From positions 62,001 through 126,000 of the forward strand of contig NZ_ALBQ01000014.1 in NCBI RefSeq assembly GCF_000282895.1: DNA of 64,000 nt, written 5' to 3'. Under the pieces are notes generated by a model. That model saw nothing but the letters and a program-made list of their open reading frames with translations. It was not told the origin of the DNA and ran no database searches. This document shows positions 8,279 through 16,513 of the stretch, in pieces. The translations under genes were made by a program, and so were the position numbers. Positions within the stretch are counted from its first letter, which is position 1. Each line of letters begins with the position of its first letter. Origin of the DNA: Sphingomonas sp. ATCC 31555. Lineage in GTDB: Bacteria > Pseudomonadota > Alphaproteobacteria > Sphingomonadales > Sphingomonadaceae.

Positions 8279-8506
8279 AGGGTCCTCCAGGGCGTTTCGA
8301 TTCGAAGCGATAACGATCGGCATATAGGATCCGGTTCCCGGGTGCAGCCAGAGGGTTGCCGGGATTATCTGCATCAGCCTGATCGAACGGCTTCATCGCA
8401 GCCCGCTTGACTTTTGCCGGTGATTCGCGCATCCGCTCGCCCCTGTCAGCGGTGTGCCCATGGCGCGCCGCTCTTTTCTTTTCGCACGAATCAAGGGTTC
8501 CGGGTC

Positions 8507-8674
8507 ATGGCAAAGCCGACCACCGTAAAGATCAAGCTCGTCAGCACGGCGGATACGGGCTTCTTCTATGTCACCAAGAAGAATCCGCGCACGCAGACCG
8601 AGAAGCTGAGCTTCCGCAAATATGATCCGGTCGTGCGCAAGCACGTGGATTTCAAGGAAGCGAAGATCAAGTAA
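8507..8674 (+). CDS. rpmG: 50S ribosomal protein L33
   Basis: The complete 55-residue L33 ([20 protein letters not shown], ending in VDFKEAKIK). It lacks the two Cys-x2-Cys zinc pairs and so is the zinc-independent form. A TTGACT element at 8407-8412 is a possible -35 box, about 95 bases before the start. In many alphaproteobacteria rpmG follows divK-pleD. Here divK lies just downstream but on the opposite strand, and pleD is absent from between them. Confidence 0.95.
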   Translation: MAKPTTVKIKLVSTADTGFFYVTKKNPRTQTEKLSFRKYDPVVRKHVDFKEAKIK

Positions 8675-8749
8675 CGGGCTTGCCGGGCGCTGTAGCCCGG
8701 TTGCGCAAGGTTTTCGGCGTCGGACCCCGCGGTTCGGCGCTTTCCTTGT

Positions 8750-9136
8750 TTATGCCTCCGCGTCCGGCGCGTTTGCGAGCAGGCGTTCCACTTGTTCGAT
8801 GAACCGAGCCAGCGAAATCGGCTTGGCGACATAGGATCGGGCCCCTGCGGCCCGAATCCGCTCCTCATCTTCATGACTGGCATAGGCGGTTACCGCCATG
8901 ATCGGGACTCGGCAGAGCGAGTCGTCCTGCTGCATCCTGCCGATCAGTTCGAAGCCGGTGACGTGCGGCATCTGGATGTCCATGATCACCAGATCGGGCG
9001 CGAAACGAAGCGCCGTGGCCACCGCTTCGCGCCCGTCGCGAACCGGCTCGGCGACATAGCCATGCGCCCGCAGCAGATCACAGAACAGCTTCAGGTTCAG
9101 TTCGTTGTCCTCGACAACGAGTACTCTTTTTGGCAC
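8750..9136 (-). CDS. divK: DivK-type single-domain response regulator
   Basis: A 128-residue stand-alone receiver domain with no output domain. It has the acidic pocket (ED at 9-10), phospho-acceptor D53 in VIMDIQMP, T83 in AVTAY and K105 in VAKPIS. The DNELNLKLF start and KPISLARFIEQVERLL end match Caulobacter DivK, which is phosphorylated by the DivJ/PleC kinases and controls the CckA-ChpT-CtrA cell-cycle relay through DivL. The start chosen is GTG at 9136 (VPKRVLVVEDNE), the position seen in the family. The longer ATG frame to 9418 overlaps the divergent gene at 9170. Confidence 0.85.
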   Translation of the reverse strand: MPKRVLVVEDNELNLKLFCDLLRAHGYVAEPVRDGREAVATALRFAPDLVIMDIQMPHVTGFELIGRMQQDDSLCRVPIMAVTAYASHEDEERIRAAGARSYVAKPISLARFIEQVERLLANAPDAEA

Positions 9137-9169
9137 GCGCAACCCCGATCGTTTGGAGCTAGTTAAGCG

Positions 9170-9436
9170 ATGGCGAACCCGGTGACAAATCCCGAGGCGG
9201 TGGCGCTGCAGGCCCTGGCCTGGACGCTGGGCGATCCGGGCCGGGCCGCACGCCTGCTCGACCTGACCGGCCTGGATCCCGCGACGCTCCGTGCCCGCGC
9301 CGCCGATCGCGATCTGCTCGCCGCGACGATCGGGTTCCTCGAGGCCCATGAACCCGATCTGGTCGCCTGCGCCGATGCGCTGGACCTTTCCCCCCAGGCG
9401 CTGGTCCACGCCCGCCACCAGCTGGAGCAGGCATGA
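9170..9436 (+). CDS. DUF3572 family protein
   Basis: An 88-residue, Ala/Leu-rich helical protein (MANPVTNPEAVALQALAWTL, LLDLTGLDPATLRARA, LDFLxAHEPDL-like core) that matches the DUF3572 family found near divK in alphaproteobacteria. No function is known. Its stop overlaps the start of the next gene (ATGA at 9433-9436), so both are probably made from one mRNA driven by the 33-base divK/DUF3572 divergent gap. Confidence 0.8.
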   Translation: MANPVTNPEAVALQALAWTLGDPGRAARLLDLTGLDPATLRARAADRDLLAATIGFLEAHEPDLVACADALDLSPQALVHARHQLEQA

Positions 9437-10044
9437 AGCCGTTGCTGATTACCGACTGCGATGAAGTGCTGCTCCACATGGTGCGGCACTTCGGCGAATG
9501 GCTGGGCGAAACCCATGCGATCGATCTGGCGCTGCAGGACGGCGACTTCGCCGATGCGATGCGCCGCCGCAGCGACGGCAGCCGCCTGGCCCCGGAAGAG
9601 ATGTGGGCGATGCTCGACGCTTTTTTCCCGCAGGAGATGGAGCGCCAGACGCTCGTTCCCGACGCGCGCGAGGTGCTGGGCCGACTGTCGCAGATTGCCG
9701 ATATCGTCGTGCTCACCAATCTTCGCGATCATTGCCGCGATCACCGGATCACCCAGCTCGCCAACCATGGCATCGTCCACCGCGTCGAATGCAACCAGGG
9801 CGGCAAGGGCCAGCCGGTCGCGCGCCTCGTCGAGGAGCATGGCGCATCGGTGGCGGTGTTCGTCGACGATCTCGCGACGCACCACGAATCGGTGGCGCGC
9901 CACGCGCCGGGCGTCTTCCGCCTGCACATGATCGCCGAGCCCAGCCTGGCGGCGGTGGTGCCGCCGGCGCCGCATGCCCATGCCCGCATCGACGATTGGC
10001 GCAGCGCCGAGCCCTGGATCCTGGCGCGCTTCGCCCAGGCTTGA
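9433..10044 (+). CDS. HAD-superfamily hydrolase
   Basis: A 203-residue haloacid-dehalogenase-like protein. Motif I is changed: ITDCDEVLLHM has the first Asp and an Asp-Glu pair instead of the usual DxD, similar to sphingomonad homologues. Motif II is VVLTNLRD, Lys is in GGKGQPVARL, and motif IV is VFVDDLATHH. It is probably a phosphatase on a small metabolite, and the substrate is not predictable. It is translationally coupled to the DUF3572 gene and followed 33 bases later by the ridA-type gene. Confidence 0.75.
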   Translation: MKPLLITDCDEVLLHMVRHFGEWLGETHAIDLALQDGDFADAMRRRSDGSRLAPEEMWAMLDAFFPQEMERQTLVPDAREVLGRLSQIADIVVLTNLRDHCRDHRITQLANHGIVHRVECNQGGKGQPVARLVEEHGASVAVFVDDLATHHESVARHAPGVFRLHMIAEPSLAAVVPPAPHAHARIDDWRSAEPWILARFAQA

Positions 10045-10076
10045 CGGTGCGCGGCCCGGATGGTTGGACAGGCCGC

Positions 10077-10541
10077 ATGACCACCGCCATCGATCACAAG
10101 CTCGCCGAGCTTGGCCTCGCCCTTCCCGAGGCCGCCGCTCCTGTCGCCGCCTATGTGCCCGCGGTCGCCGCGGGCGGGCTGCTCCACATTTCCGGCCAGC
10201 TGCCGTTCAAGGACGGTGCGCTGATGACCGGCCGGCTCGGCGAGGATCGCGACATCGGCTATGGCACCGAAGCCGCGCAGCGCTGCGGCCTGATGCTCGT
10301 CGCCCAGATCAAGAAGGCGCTGGACGGCGATCTCTCCCGCGTGAAGCGGATCGTGAAGCTGGGCGTGTTCGTGAATTCGACGGCCGACTTCACCGATCAG
10401 CCCAAGGTGGCCAATGGCGCGTCCGAGCTGATGCAGGCGCTGTTCGGCGATGCCGGCCGCCATGCCCGCAGCGCGGTGGGCGTCGCGGCGCTGCCGCTGG
10501 GCGCGGCGGTCGAAATCGACGCGATCGTCGAACTCGCCTGA
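10077..10541 (+). CDS. RidA/YjgF-family enamine/imine deaminase
   Basis: A 154-residue protein of the YjgF/YER057c/UK114 family in the longer subgroup (MTTAIDHKLAELGLALPEAA, VAAGGLLHISGQLPFKDG, RSAVGVAALPLGAAVEIDAI). The Arg in HARSAVG corresponds to the catalytic Arg of RidA. Canonical members destroy reactive 2-aminoacrylate, whereas this subgroup is less well characterised. The start is at 10077, as the longer frame runs back through the HAD gene in another reading frame. Confidence 0.85.
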   Translation: MTTAIDHKLAELGLALPEAAAPVAAYVPAVAAGGLLHISGQLPFKDGALMTGRLGEDRDIGYGTEAAQRCGLMLVAQIKKALDGDLSRVKRIVKLGVFVNSTADFTDQPKVANGASELMQALFGDAGRHARSAVGVAALPLGAAVEIDAIVELA

Positions 10542-10548
10542 CGCCCGA

Positions 10549-10950
10549 TCAGATCAGCCCCAGCCCGGCCAGCTCGCCCAGCAGGCCGGGCGGCATCGCG
10601 TCCAGCCCGGCATCGGCCTCGCCGAGATCGGCGGGCGCGTCCGCCGCTTCGAGATAGCGCCAACCCTGGTGCGCGCGCTTGGGCCGTGCCTGCACCAGGA
10701 TCAACCGCGGCTCGAGCAGGATCGCGGTGCGCCCGCCCTCCGCCTCGCCAAAGCCCAGGATCGGCGAACGGCCGACCAGCTGGTGCTTCAGGATCCAGAA
10801 CAGCGATCCGCCGGCAATCTCTTCATGCCGCTTGGGCAGATAGCGGGTGGTGAGCGCCACCCCGCCCGTGGCGGCGCGCGCCTCCAGCCGGGAGCGCAGG
10901 AAATCGACGCTGTCGCAGGCAAAGGCGACCTTGGTGAGATGAAGCGGCAC
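10549..10950 (-). CDS. DUF1489 family protein
   Basis: A 133-residue alphaproteobacterial protein of unknown function. The family core is plain: PLHLTKVAFACDSVDFLRSR, LTTRYLPKRHEEIAGGSLFW, ILKHQLVGRSPILGF, VQARPKRAHQGWRYLE. The GTG at 10950 gives the N-terminus seen in the family (V/M-PLHLTK). A TTG at 10986, two bases past the mgtE stop, would add twelve residues and would fit coupling to mgtE. The function is unknown; the short basic conserved stretches suggest nucleic-acid or nucleotide contact, but that is only a guess. Confidence 0.8.
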   Translation of the reverse strand: MPLHLTKVAFACDSVDFLRSRLEARAATGGVALTTRYLPKRHEEIAGGSLFWILKHQLVGRSPILGFGEAEGGRTAILLEPRLILVQARPKRAHQGWRYLEAADAPADLGEADAGLDAMPPGLLGELAGLGLI

Positions 10951-10987
10951 GCGCGCGGATTTGGGCGCGCGCCAGCCCGCAATCAAG

Positions 10988-12391
10988 TCAGCCGCCCAGC
11001 CCCACCAGCGTCGCGAGGCCGAGGAACGAGAAAAATCCCATCACGTCGGTCATCATCGTGACGAACACCGCAGATGCGACGGCGGGATCGACCCGCAGCC
11101 GATCGAGCGTCACCGGGATCAGCACGCCGGCGAGGCCCGCGATCAGGTTGTTGATCACCATCGCCATCGCGATCACGCCGGCCAGCCAGGGGATACCATA
11201 GACCAGCATCGTCCCCGCCCCGATCGCCAGCCCCAGCGTCGCGCCGTTGGCGGCGGCGATGCGCAGCTCGCGCAGGATCATCCGCACGGTGTTCGATTCC
11301 GTCAGCTGGTTGGTGGCGATCGCGCGGACCACCACGGCCAGCGTCTGCGTGCCCGCATTGCCGCCCATGCCCGACACGATCGGCATCAGCACGGCGAGCA
11401 GCGCGAACCGGGCGATCTCGCCCTGGAACAGCCCGACCACCGATGCGGCGAGCATGGCCGTGCCCAGGTTGACGAACAGCCAGGTCAGCCGCGTCCGCAC
11501 GGTAAGCAGCACGGGCTCGTTGATGTCGCCCTCGCCGGCACCGGAGAGGCGGAGAATGTCTTCGCCGGCTTCCTGCGAGATGATGTGGACCACGTCGTCC
11601 ACCGTGATCATGCCGACCAGCCGGCCGCTGGCGTCCACCACCGCGGCGGAGATCAGCGCATATTTCTGGAAGCGCAGCGCCACTTCCTCCTGGTCCATGT
11701 CGACCGGGATCAGCGTCTGCTCGCGCTTCATCACGTCGCTGATCGTGATGCCGCGCGGCGTGCGCAGGATCCAGGAAAGCTCGCAGGTGCCGATCGGCTT
11801 GTGCGAGGGATCGACGACGAAGATTTCCCAGAAGTCGGTGGTCAGCGCGTCGTTGCCGCGCAGATAGTCGAGCACATGGCCGACGGTCCAATGCTCTGGC
11901 ACCGCGATCAGCTCGCGCTGCATCAGGCGGCCGGCGGATTCCTCGGGATAGGACAGCGCCTCTTCGATCGCGGCGCGGTCGTCGGGGTCGAGCGCGCGCA
12001 GCACCTCGCGCTGGTCCTCGACGTCCATGTCCTCGATGATCGCGACGGCATCGTCGGTATCGAGTTCGGCGGCGATGTCCGCCACCTGGTGCGGCTCGAG
12101 CGCGTCGACCAGCGCCTCGCGCACCCAGTCGTTCATCTCGGCGAGCACGTCGCCGTCGATCAGGTCGGGTATCGCGGTGACGAGATCGGCGCGCCGGTCC
12201 GCCGGCGTCAGCTCCACCAGATCGGCGATGTCCGCGGGGTGCAGCGGCGCCACCAGCGCACGCGCGGCTTCGTCGTCGCCGGCTTCCACCGCCTCCAGCA
12301 CCGCCGCCACGAATTCGGGGCGGAGCAGGTCGTCCTCATCCAGCTGGCTCTCGGCCGCTGCGGATTCGTCGTGCAGTTCGGTCTCGCTCAT
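10988..12391 (-). CDS. mgtE: Magnesium transporter MgtE
   Basis: A 467-residue MgtE with the full domain order: an acidic N-terminal MgtE_N superhelix (about 40-150), a CBS pair (about 155-285) and a five-helix membrane pore domain (about 305-465). The pore carries the conserved PIVSGMGGNAGTQ selectivity stretch and the VINN/TMMTD motifs. It is a Mg2+-gated Mg2+ channel whose CBS/N domains act as the sensor. The start at 12391 (MSETELHD) has GGAGG eight bases upstream. The DUF1489 gene follows immediately. Confidence 0.95.
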   Translation of the reverse strand: MSETELHDESAAAESQLDEDDLLRPEFVAAVLEAVEAGDDEAARALVAPLHPADIADLVELTPADRRADLVTAIPDLIDGDVLAEMNDWVREALVDALEPHQVADIAAELDTDDAVAIIEDMDVEDQREVLRALDPDDRAAIEEALSYPEESAGRLMQRELIAVPEHWTVGHVLDYLRGNDALTTDFWEIFVVDPSHKPIGTCELSWILRTPRGITISDVMKREQTLIPVDMDQEEVALRFQKYALISAAVVDASGRLVGMITVDDVVHIISQEAGEDILRLSGAGEGDINEPVLLTVRTRLTWLFVNLGTAMLAASVVGLFQGEIARFALLAVLMPIVSGMGGNAGTQTLAVVVRAIATNQLTESNTVRMILRELRIAAANGATLGLAIGAGTMLVYGIPWLAGVIAMAMVINNLIAGLAGVLIPVTLDRLRVDPAVASAVFVTMMTDVMGFFSFLGLATLVGLGG

Positions 12392-12507
12392 CGTCCGACC
12401 TCCCGTGCTGCGGCCACTCCGGCGGGCGCTGCCATCCCGGGCGCGGATTTGCAAGTCGGCGAAGCACCGCCTAGGGCAGCGAACCAGCTTTGCAGGAGAG
12501 TTGCCCC

Positions 12508-12963
12508 ATGGCCGAACCCACCACGCTCGTTCTCACGCTCGATACCGGCGATGTCCGTATCCGGCTCCGTCCCGATCTCGCGCCGAACCATGTCGCGCGC
12601 ATCGCCGGCCTGGCCGATGAAGGCTTTTACGACGGCGTCGTGTTCCACCGGGTCATCGACGGCTTCATGGCACAGGGCGGCGACCCGAGCGGCACCGGCA
12701 TGGGCGGTTCGGACAAGCCCGATCTCGCGCAGGAATTCTCGAAGGAACGCCACGCCCGCGGCGTCTGCTCGATGGCCCGCACGATGAACCCGAACAGCGC
12801 CAATTCGCAGTTCTTCATCTGCCTGGACGATGCCAGCTTCCTCGACGGCCAGTACACCGTCTGGGGCGAGGTCGTCGAAGGCATGGAACATGTCGACGCG
12901 CTGCCCAAGGGCGAACCGCCCGCGAATCCGGGCAAGATCCTGAAGGCGCGTACCGAAGCCTGA
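12508..12963 (+). CDS. Cyclophilin-type peptidyl-prolyl isomerase
   Basis: A 151-residue cytoplasmic cyclophilin (no signal peptide) with the core motifs VVFHRVIDGFMAQGGDPSGTG (catalytic Arg in FHRVI), SMARTMNPNSANSQFFIC and YTVWGEV. It catalyses cis-trans isomerisation of Xaa-Pro bonds. The start at 12508 (MAEPTT) follows a GGAGAG site. The gene is monocistronic, divergent from mgtE and convergent with the LysR gene. Confidence 0.92.
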   Translation: MAEPTTLVLTLDTGDVRIRLRPDLAPNHVARIAGLADEGFYDGVVFHRVIDGFMAQGGDPSGTGMGGSDKPDLAQEFSKERHARGVCSMARTMNPNSANSQFFICLDDASFLDGQYTVWGEVVEGMEHVDALPKGEPPANPGKILKARTEA

Positions 12964-12990
12964 TCCGAATCGATTCTGCGACGACGGGCC

Positions 12991-13899
12991 TTAGCTTGAA
13001 GGCCCGTCGTTCAGCTTGTCGGCGTCCATTGCTTCGATCAGCCAATCGTGGAACAGCCGCACCGGCCGTAGCGCCAGCGCACGCGGACGGCACACGAACC
13101 AGTAGCTGTAATGGCTCTCCACCGTCAGATCGAACAGCTGCACCAGCCGCTCGTCGCGTGCCGATTGGTAATGCGACTCGAGCATGAAGGCGACGCCCAG
13201 CCCCTGCGCGGCGGCTTCCAGCATCAGATTGCCCGAATCGAACAGGTCGATCGCCGCCGGCTCCAGATCGGGATAGCCGGCCGCCATGCGCCAGGCGGTG
13301 AAGGTTTCCGGCATTTCGCGATGGACCAGCGCGGTCAGGCGCGAAAGATCGGTGGGATCGCGCACCGGATTTGCCCCTTCCAACAGCGCGCGCGCGCCGA
13401 TCACGTGCACGCGATTGCGATCCAGGCGACGCGAATAATAGCCGGGATCGATATCGCGCGCGATCACGATCGCTGCATCCAGGCCATCGCCCAGCCGCGC
13501 CATGCCATGGCTGCCGGTATCGACGTCGAGGTGCAATTCGGGGTGCCGCTGCTTAAGTTCCGGCAGGCGCGGCAGCAGCTGCTGCGTCGCGTAGAGCGGC
13601 AGTACGCCGAGCCGCAGCCGCAGCAGTTCGCTGCCGCTCGTCATCGTCTCAATCGCATCCGTCATGGTATCAAGCGCAGGCGCGATCAGGCCGAGCAGGC
13701 GATCGCCATCGTCGTTCAGCCGCAGCGCCTGGTGGCGGCGTTCGAACAGCGGCTTGCCAATGAAGCGCTCGAGCGCCTGCACGCGTCGGCTCAATGCGGG
13801 CGAGGATAGCGCGAGCTCTTCGGCGGCGGCCTTGATCGAGCCCAGCCGCGCGACTTGGACAAAGGCTTCGATGGCGGTGAGCGGCGGCAGGCGGCGCAT
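12991..13899 (-). CDS. LysR-type transcriptional regulator (GcvA-like)
   Basis: A 302-residue LysR regulator: a winged HTH at residues 1-62 (RRLPPLTAIEAFVQVARLGS, ELALSSPALSRRVQALE) and a substrate-binding domain to the end. The RRLPPL start, GSIKAAAEEL and the C-terminal RLFHDWLIEA are typical of the GcvA/AmpR-like branch. The ligand is unknown. The start is MRRLPPL at 13899, and the upstream frame extension is intergenic. It faces 290 bases of non-coding DNA and the divergent CDC48-like gene, the usual position for a LysR-regulated target, but regulation of that gene is only a possibility. Confidence 0.85.
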   Translation of the reverse strand: MRRLPPLTAIEAFVQVARLGSIKAAAEELALSSPALSRRVQALERFIGKPLFERRHQALRLNDDGDRLLGLIAPALDTMTDAIETMTSGSELLRLRLGVLPLYATQQLLPRLPELKQRHPELHLDVDTGSHGMARLGDGLDAAIVIARDIDPGYYSRRLDRNRVHVIGARALLEGANPVRDPTDLSRLTALVHREMPETFTAWRMAAGYPDLEPAAIDLFDSGNLMLEAAAQGLGVAFMLESHYQSARDERLVQLFDLTVESHYSYWFVCRPRALALRPVRLFHDWLIEAMDADKLNDGPSS

Positions 13900-14041
13900 C
13901 GATCCGTCTTTCTTATTGTGCAGTGCAACAAAACAAGGAACGCCGGAACAAACCTTTGCTCCCACGCTCCACCACCGGATGACTATCGCCTCGGACAATC
14001 GCGATTGCAACCCATGCATCTACACGGTGTAATTTTCGCAC

Positions 14042-14140
14042 TTGCACAAAACCGTGCCGCGCTGCACATAGAACAGGCCTTTCAGGCATCCTCTCCTAAA
14101 ACTTTCCAAGGCCGCCCTTTTTGAGGCGGCCCTTTTTTTT
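14042..14140 (+). ncRNA. Possible small RNA or leader ending in an intrinsic terminator
   Basis: An intrinsic terminator (next entry) faces the plus strand here, yet no plus-strand gene precedes it within 1 kb. A TTGCAC hexamer at 14042-14047, with a weak CACATA -10-like hexamer 17 bases downstream, could give a transcript of roughly 60-70 bases ending at 14140. The promoter match is poor. The alternative is an attenuating leader for the CDC48-like gene that starts 50 bases further on. Confidence 0.3.
14110..14140 (+). terminator. Orphan intrinsic terminator
   Basis: GGCCGCC (14110-14116) and GGCGGCC (14125-14131) form a perfect seven-base stem around an 8-base loop, followed by C and eight T. 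The T run lies only on the plus-strand side, so it terminates rightward transcripts. It sits upstream of the CDC48-like gene and not after a gene. Confidence 0.75.
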
Positions 14141-14189
14141 GCCTCCGCCGTTCTTAGCTTTCGGGCCCAACGCCACGAAGGAACCCAGA

Positions 14190-16475
14190 ATGGCCGATGA
14201 CGAATCCCGCACCCGCCGCCTGCAGGTCGCCAATGCGCGGCCCGAGGACAGCGGCCGCGGACTGGCCCATATTCCCCGCAGCCTGATGGCGGCGCTCGGC
14301 ATCACCGAAGGCGACGTGATCGAAATCGTCGGCAAGCGCAGCACGCCGGCGCGCGCAGTGCTGCCCTATACCGAAGACGAGGGGCTGGAACTGCTCCGCA
14401 TCGACGGGCTTCAGCGCGCCAATGCCGGCGTGGGTTCGGGCGATTTCGTCGAGGTTCGCCGAGTCGAGTCCAAGGCAGCGACGCGCGTCGTCTTTGCGCC
14501 GGCGCAGGAAAATCTGCGCCTGCGCGGCACCGGCGAGGCGCTGAAGCGCACCTTCTTCGCCCGCCCGCTCACGGCCGGGGATACGATCGCCACGGTCGGC
14601 CACCAGCGTGCCGACGTGCCGCCCAATGTCGCCCAGTTCGTCCGCGCGCCAGCCTATGCGCTGCAGGAAATCCGGTTGAACGTCGTCTCCACCGTGCCAC
14701 GTGGCGTGGTGCATATCGACGAGAATACCGAAGTCGAGCTGCGCCCCGAATATGAAGAGGCGAAGGAAAGCCGCCGCGCTGACGTTACCTATGACGATAT
14801 CGGCGGCATGGGCGCGACGATCGATCAGCTGCGCGAAATGGTCGAGCTGCCCCTGCGCTATCCCGAGCTGTTCCAGCGGCTGGGCGTAGATCCGCCCAAG
14901 GGCGTGTTGCTGCATGGCCCGCCCGGGACCGGCAAGACCCGCCTTGCCCGTGCGGTCGCGAACGAAAGTGACGCCAGCTTCCACTTGATCAACGGCCCCG
15001 AGATCATGGGCTCGGCCTATGGCGAATCGGAAAGCCGGCTGCGCCAAGTGTTCGAGGAAGCGGCGAAGAACGCGCCTTCCATCGTGTTCATCGACGAGAT
15101 CGATTCGATCGCACCGAAGCGCGGCCAGGTGACCGGCGAGGCCGAAAAGCGCCTCGTCGCCCAGCTGCTAACGCTGATGGACGGGCTGGAGGCGCGCGCC
15201 AACATCGTGGTGATCGCCGCCACGAATCGCCCCGAAGCGATCGACGAGGCGCTGCGCCGTCCGGGCCGGTTCGATCGCGAGATCGTCGTCGGCGTGCCGG
15301 ACGATCGCGGTCGTCGCGAAATCCTGGGCATCCACACCCGCGGCATGCCGCTGGCCGACGATGTCGACCTGCCCGAGCTGGCGCGCACCACCTACGGCTT
15401 TGTCGGCGCCGATCTCGCCGCGCTGACCCGCGAGGCGGCGATCGAGGCGGTGCGGCGGATCATGCCACGCCTTAACCTTGAGGAAGGCACAATCCCGCCC
15501 GAGGTGCTCGACACGCTGTCGGTTACCCGCGACGATTTCCTGGAGGCGCTGAAGCGCGTCCAGCCCTCGGCGATGCGCGAAGTGATGGTGCAGGCGCCCA
15601 CGGTGCGCTGGGACGATGTCGGCGGGCTCGACTCGGCGCAGATGCGGCTCAAGGAAGGCGTCGAGCTGCCGCTCAAGGATCCGGACGCGTTCCGCCGCCT
15701 CGGCATCCGGCCGGCCAAGGGCTTCCTGCTCTACGGCCCGCCGGGCACCGGCAAGACGCTGCTCGCCAAGGCCGTGGCGCGCGAGGCGGAGGCGAATTTC
15801 ATCGCCACCAAGTCCAGCGACCTGCTCTCCAAATGGTATGGCGAGAGCGAGCAGCAGATCGCCCGGCTGTTCGCCCGCGCGAGGCAGGTGGCGCCTTGCG
15901 TGATCTTCATCGACGAGCTCGACTCGCTCGTCCCTGCACGGGGCGGCGCGATGGGCGAGCCACAGGTGACGGAGCGCGTGGTCAACACCATCCTCGCCGA
16001 GATGGACGGGCTGGAGGAGCTCCAGTCGGTGGTGGTGATCGGCGCGACCAACCGGCCGAACCTGATCGACCCTGCCCTGCTCCGCCCGGGCCGGTTCGAC
16101 GAGCTCGTCTATGTCGGCGTACCGGACAAGGCCGGGCGCGAACGCATCTTGCGCATCCAGACGGCAAAGATGCCGCTGGCTGCCGATGTCGACCTCGGCT
16201 CCGTCGCCGAGCAGACCCAGCGCTATACCGGCGCCGATCTGGAAGACGTGGTCCGCCGCGCCGGCCTGGTCGCGCTCCGCCAATCGCTGGCGACGCGCGA
16301 AGTGACGATGGCGCATTTCGAGGAAGCGCTGAAGGACTCGCGCGCCACCGTCACGCCGGAGATGGAGAACGAGTATGAAGCGATGCAGAGCCGGCTGAAG
16401 CAGCAGGCCTCGTCAATTCAGCCGATCGGCTTCATCGCGCCGGGCATGCTCGAAGGCCGCGGCCCCAAGGGCTGA
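14190..16475 (+). CDS. CDC48/VAT-like double AAA+ ATPase
   Basis: A 761-residue AAA+ unfoldase of the CDC48/p97/VAT architecture. An N-terminal double-psi barrel domain (about 12-190; ARPEDSGRGLAHIPRSLMAAL) is followed by AAA D1 (Walker A GPPGTGKTRLARAV near residue 240, Walker B FIDEIDS) and AAA D2 (Walker A GPPGTGKTLLAKAV near 513, pore-loop region KWYGESE, Walker B FIDELDS). Both carry RPGRFD arginine-finger motifs. In archaea and eukaryotes such hexamers extract and unfold proteins for the proteasome. In a bacterium without a proteasome the partner protease or role is unclear. The start at 14190 (MADDESRTRR) gives the family N-terminus. It is complete and single. Confidence 0.9.
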   Translation: MADDESRTRRLQVANARPEDSGRGLAHIPRSLMAALGITEGDVIEIVGKRSTPARAVLPYTEDEGLELLRIDGLQRANAGVGSGDFVEVRRVESKAATRVVFAPAQENLRLRGTGEALKRTFFARPLTAGDTIATVGHQRADVPPNVAQFVRAPAYALQEIRLNVVSTVPRGVVHIDENTEVELRPEYEEAKESRRADVTYDDIGGMGATIDQLREMVELPLRYPELFQRLGVDPPKGVLLHGPPGTGKTRLARAVANESDASFHLINGPEIMGSAYGESESRLRQVFEEAAKNAPSIVFIDEIDSIAPKRGQVTGEAEKRLVAQLLTLMDGLEARANIVVIAATNRPEAIDEALRRPGRFDREIVVGVPDDRGRREILGIHTRGMPLADDVDLPELARTTYGFVGADLAALTREAAIEAVRRIMPRLNLEEGTIPPEVLDTLSVTRDDFLEALKRVQPSAMREVMVQAPTVRWDDVGGLDSAQMRLKEGVELPLKDPDAFRRLGIRPAKGFLLYGPPGTGKTLLAKAVAREAEANFIATKSSDLLSKWYGESEQQIARLFARARQVAPCVIFIDELDSLVPARGGAMGEPQVTERVVNTILAEMDGLEELQSVVVIGATNRPNLIDPALLRPGRFDELVYVGVPDKAGRERILRIQTAKMPLAADVDLGSVAEQTQRYTGADLEDVVRRAGLVALRQSLATREVTMAHFEEALKDSRATVTPEMENEYEAMQSRLKQQASSIQPIGFIAPGMLEGRGPKG

Positions 16476-16485
16476 CCGCTTTCCC

Positions 16486-16513
16486 CCCTCCCCGGGCCCT
16501 AGCTCGGGGAGGG
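16486..16513. terminator. Convergent terminator hairpin
   Basis: CCCTCCCCG (16486-16494) pairs with CGGGGAGGG (16505-16513) between the convergent CDC48-like and MFS genes. It overlaps the MFS stop codon. There is no T run, so strength is uncertain. Confidence 0.45.

Noticed and set aside
8641-8648. CACGTG in rpmG as a parS site
   Set aside because: The flanks do not match and it is far from the parA side.
10961-12787. A plus-strand open frame of 608 codons opposite mgtE
   Set aside because: Composition is His/Asp/Arg-rich shadow sequence. mgtE on the other strand is complete and has all domains.
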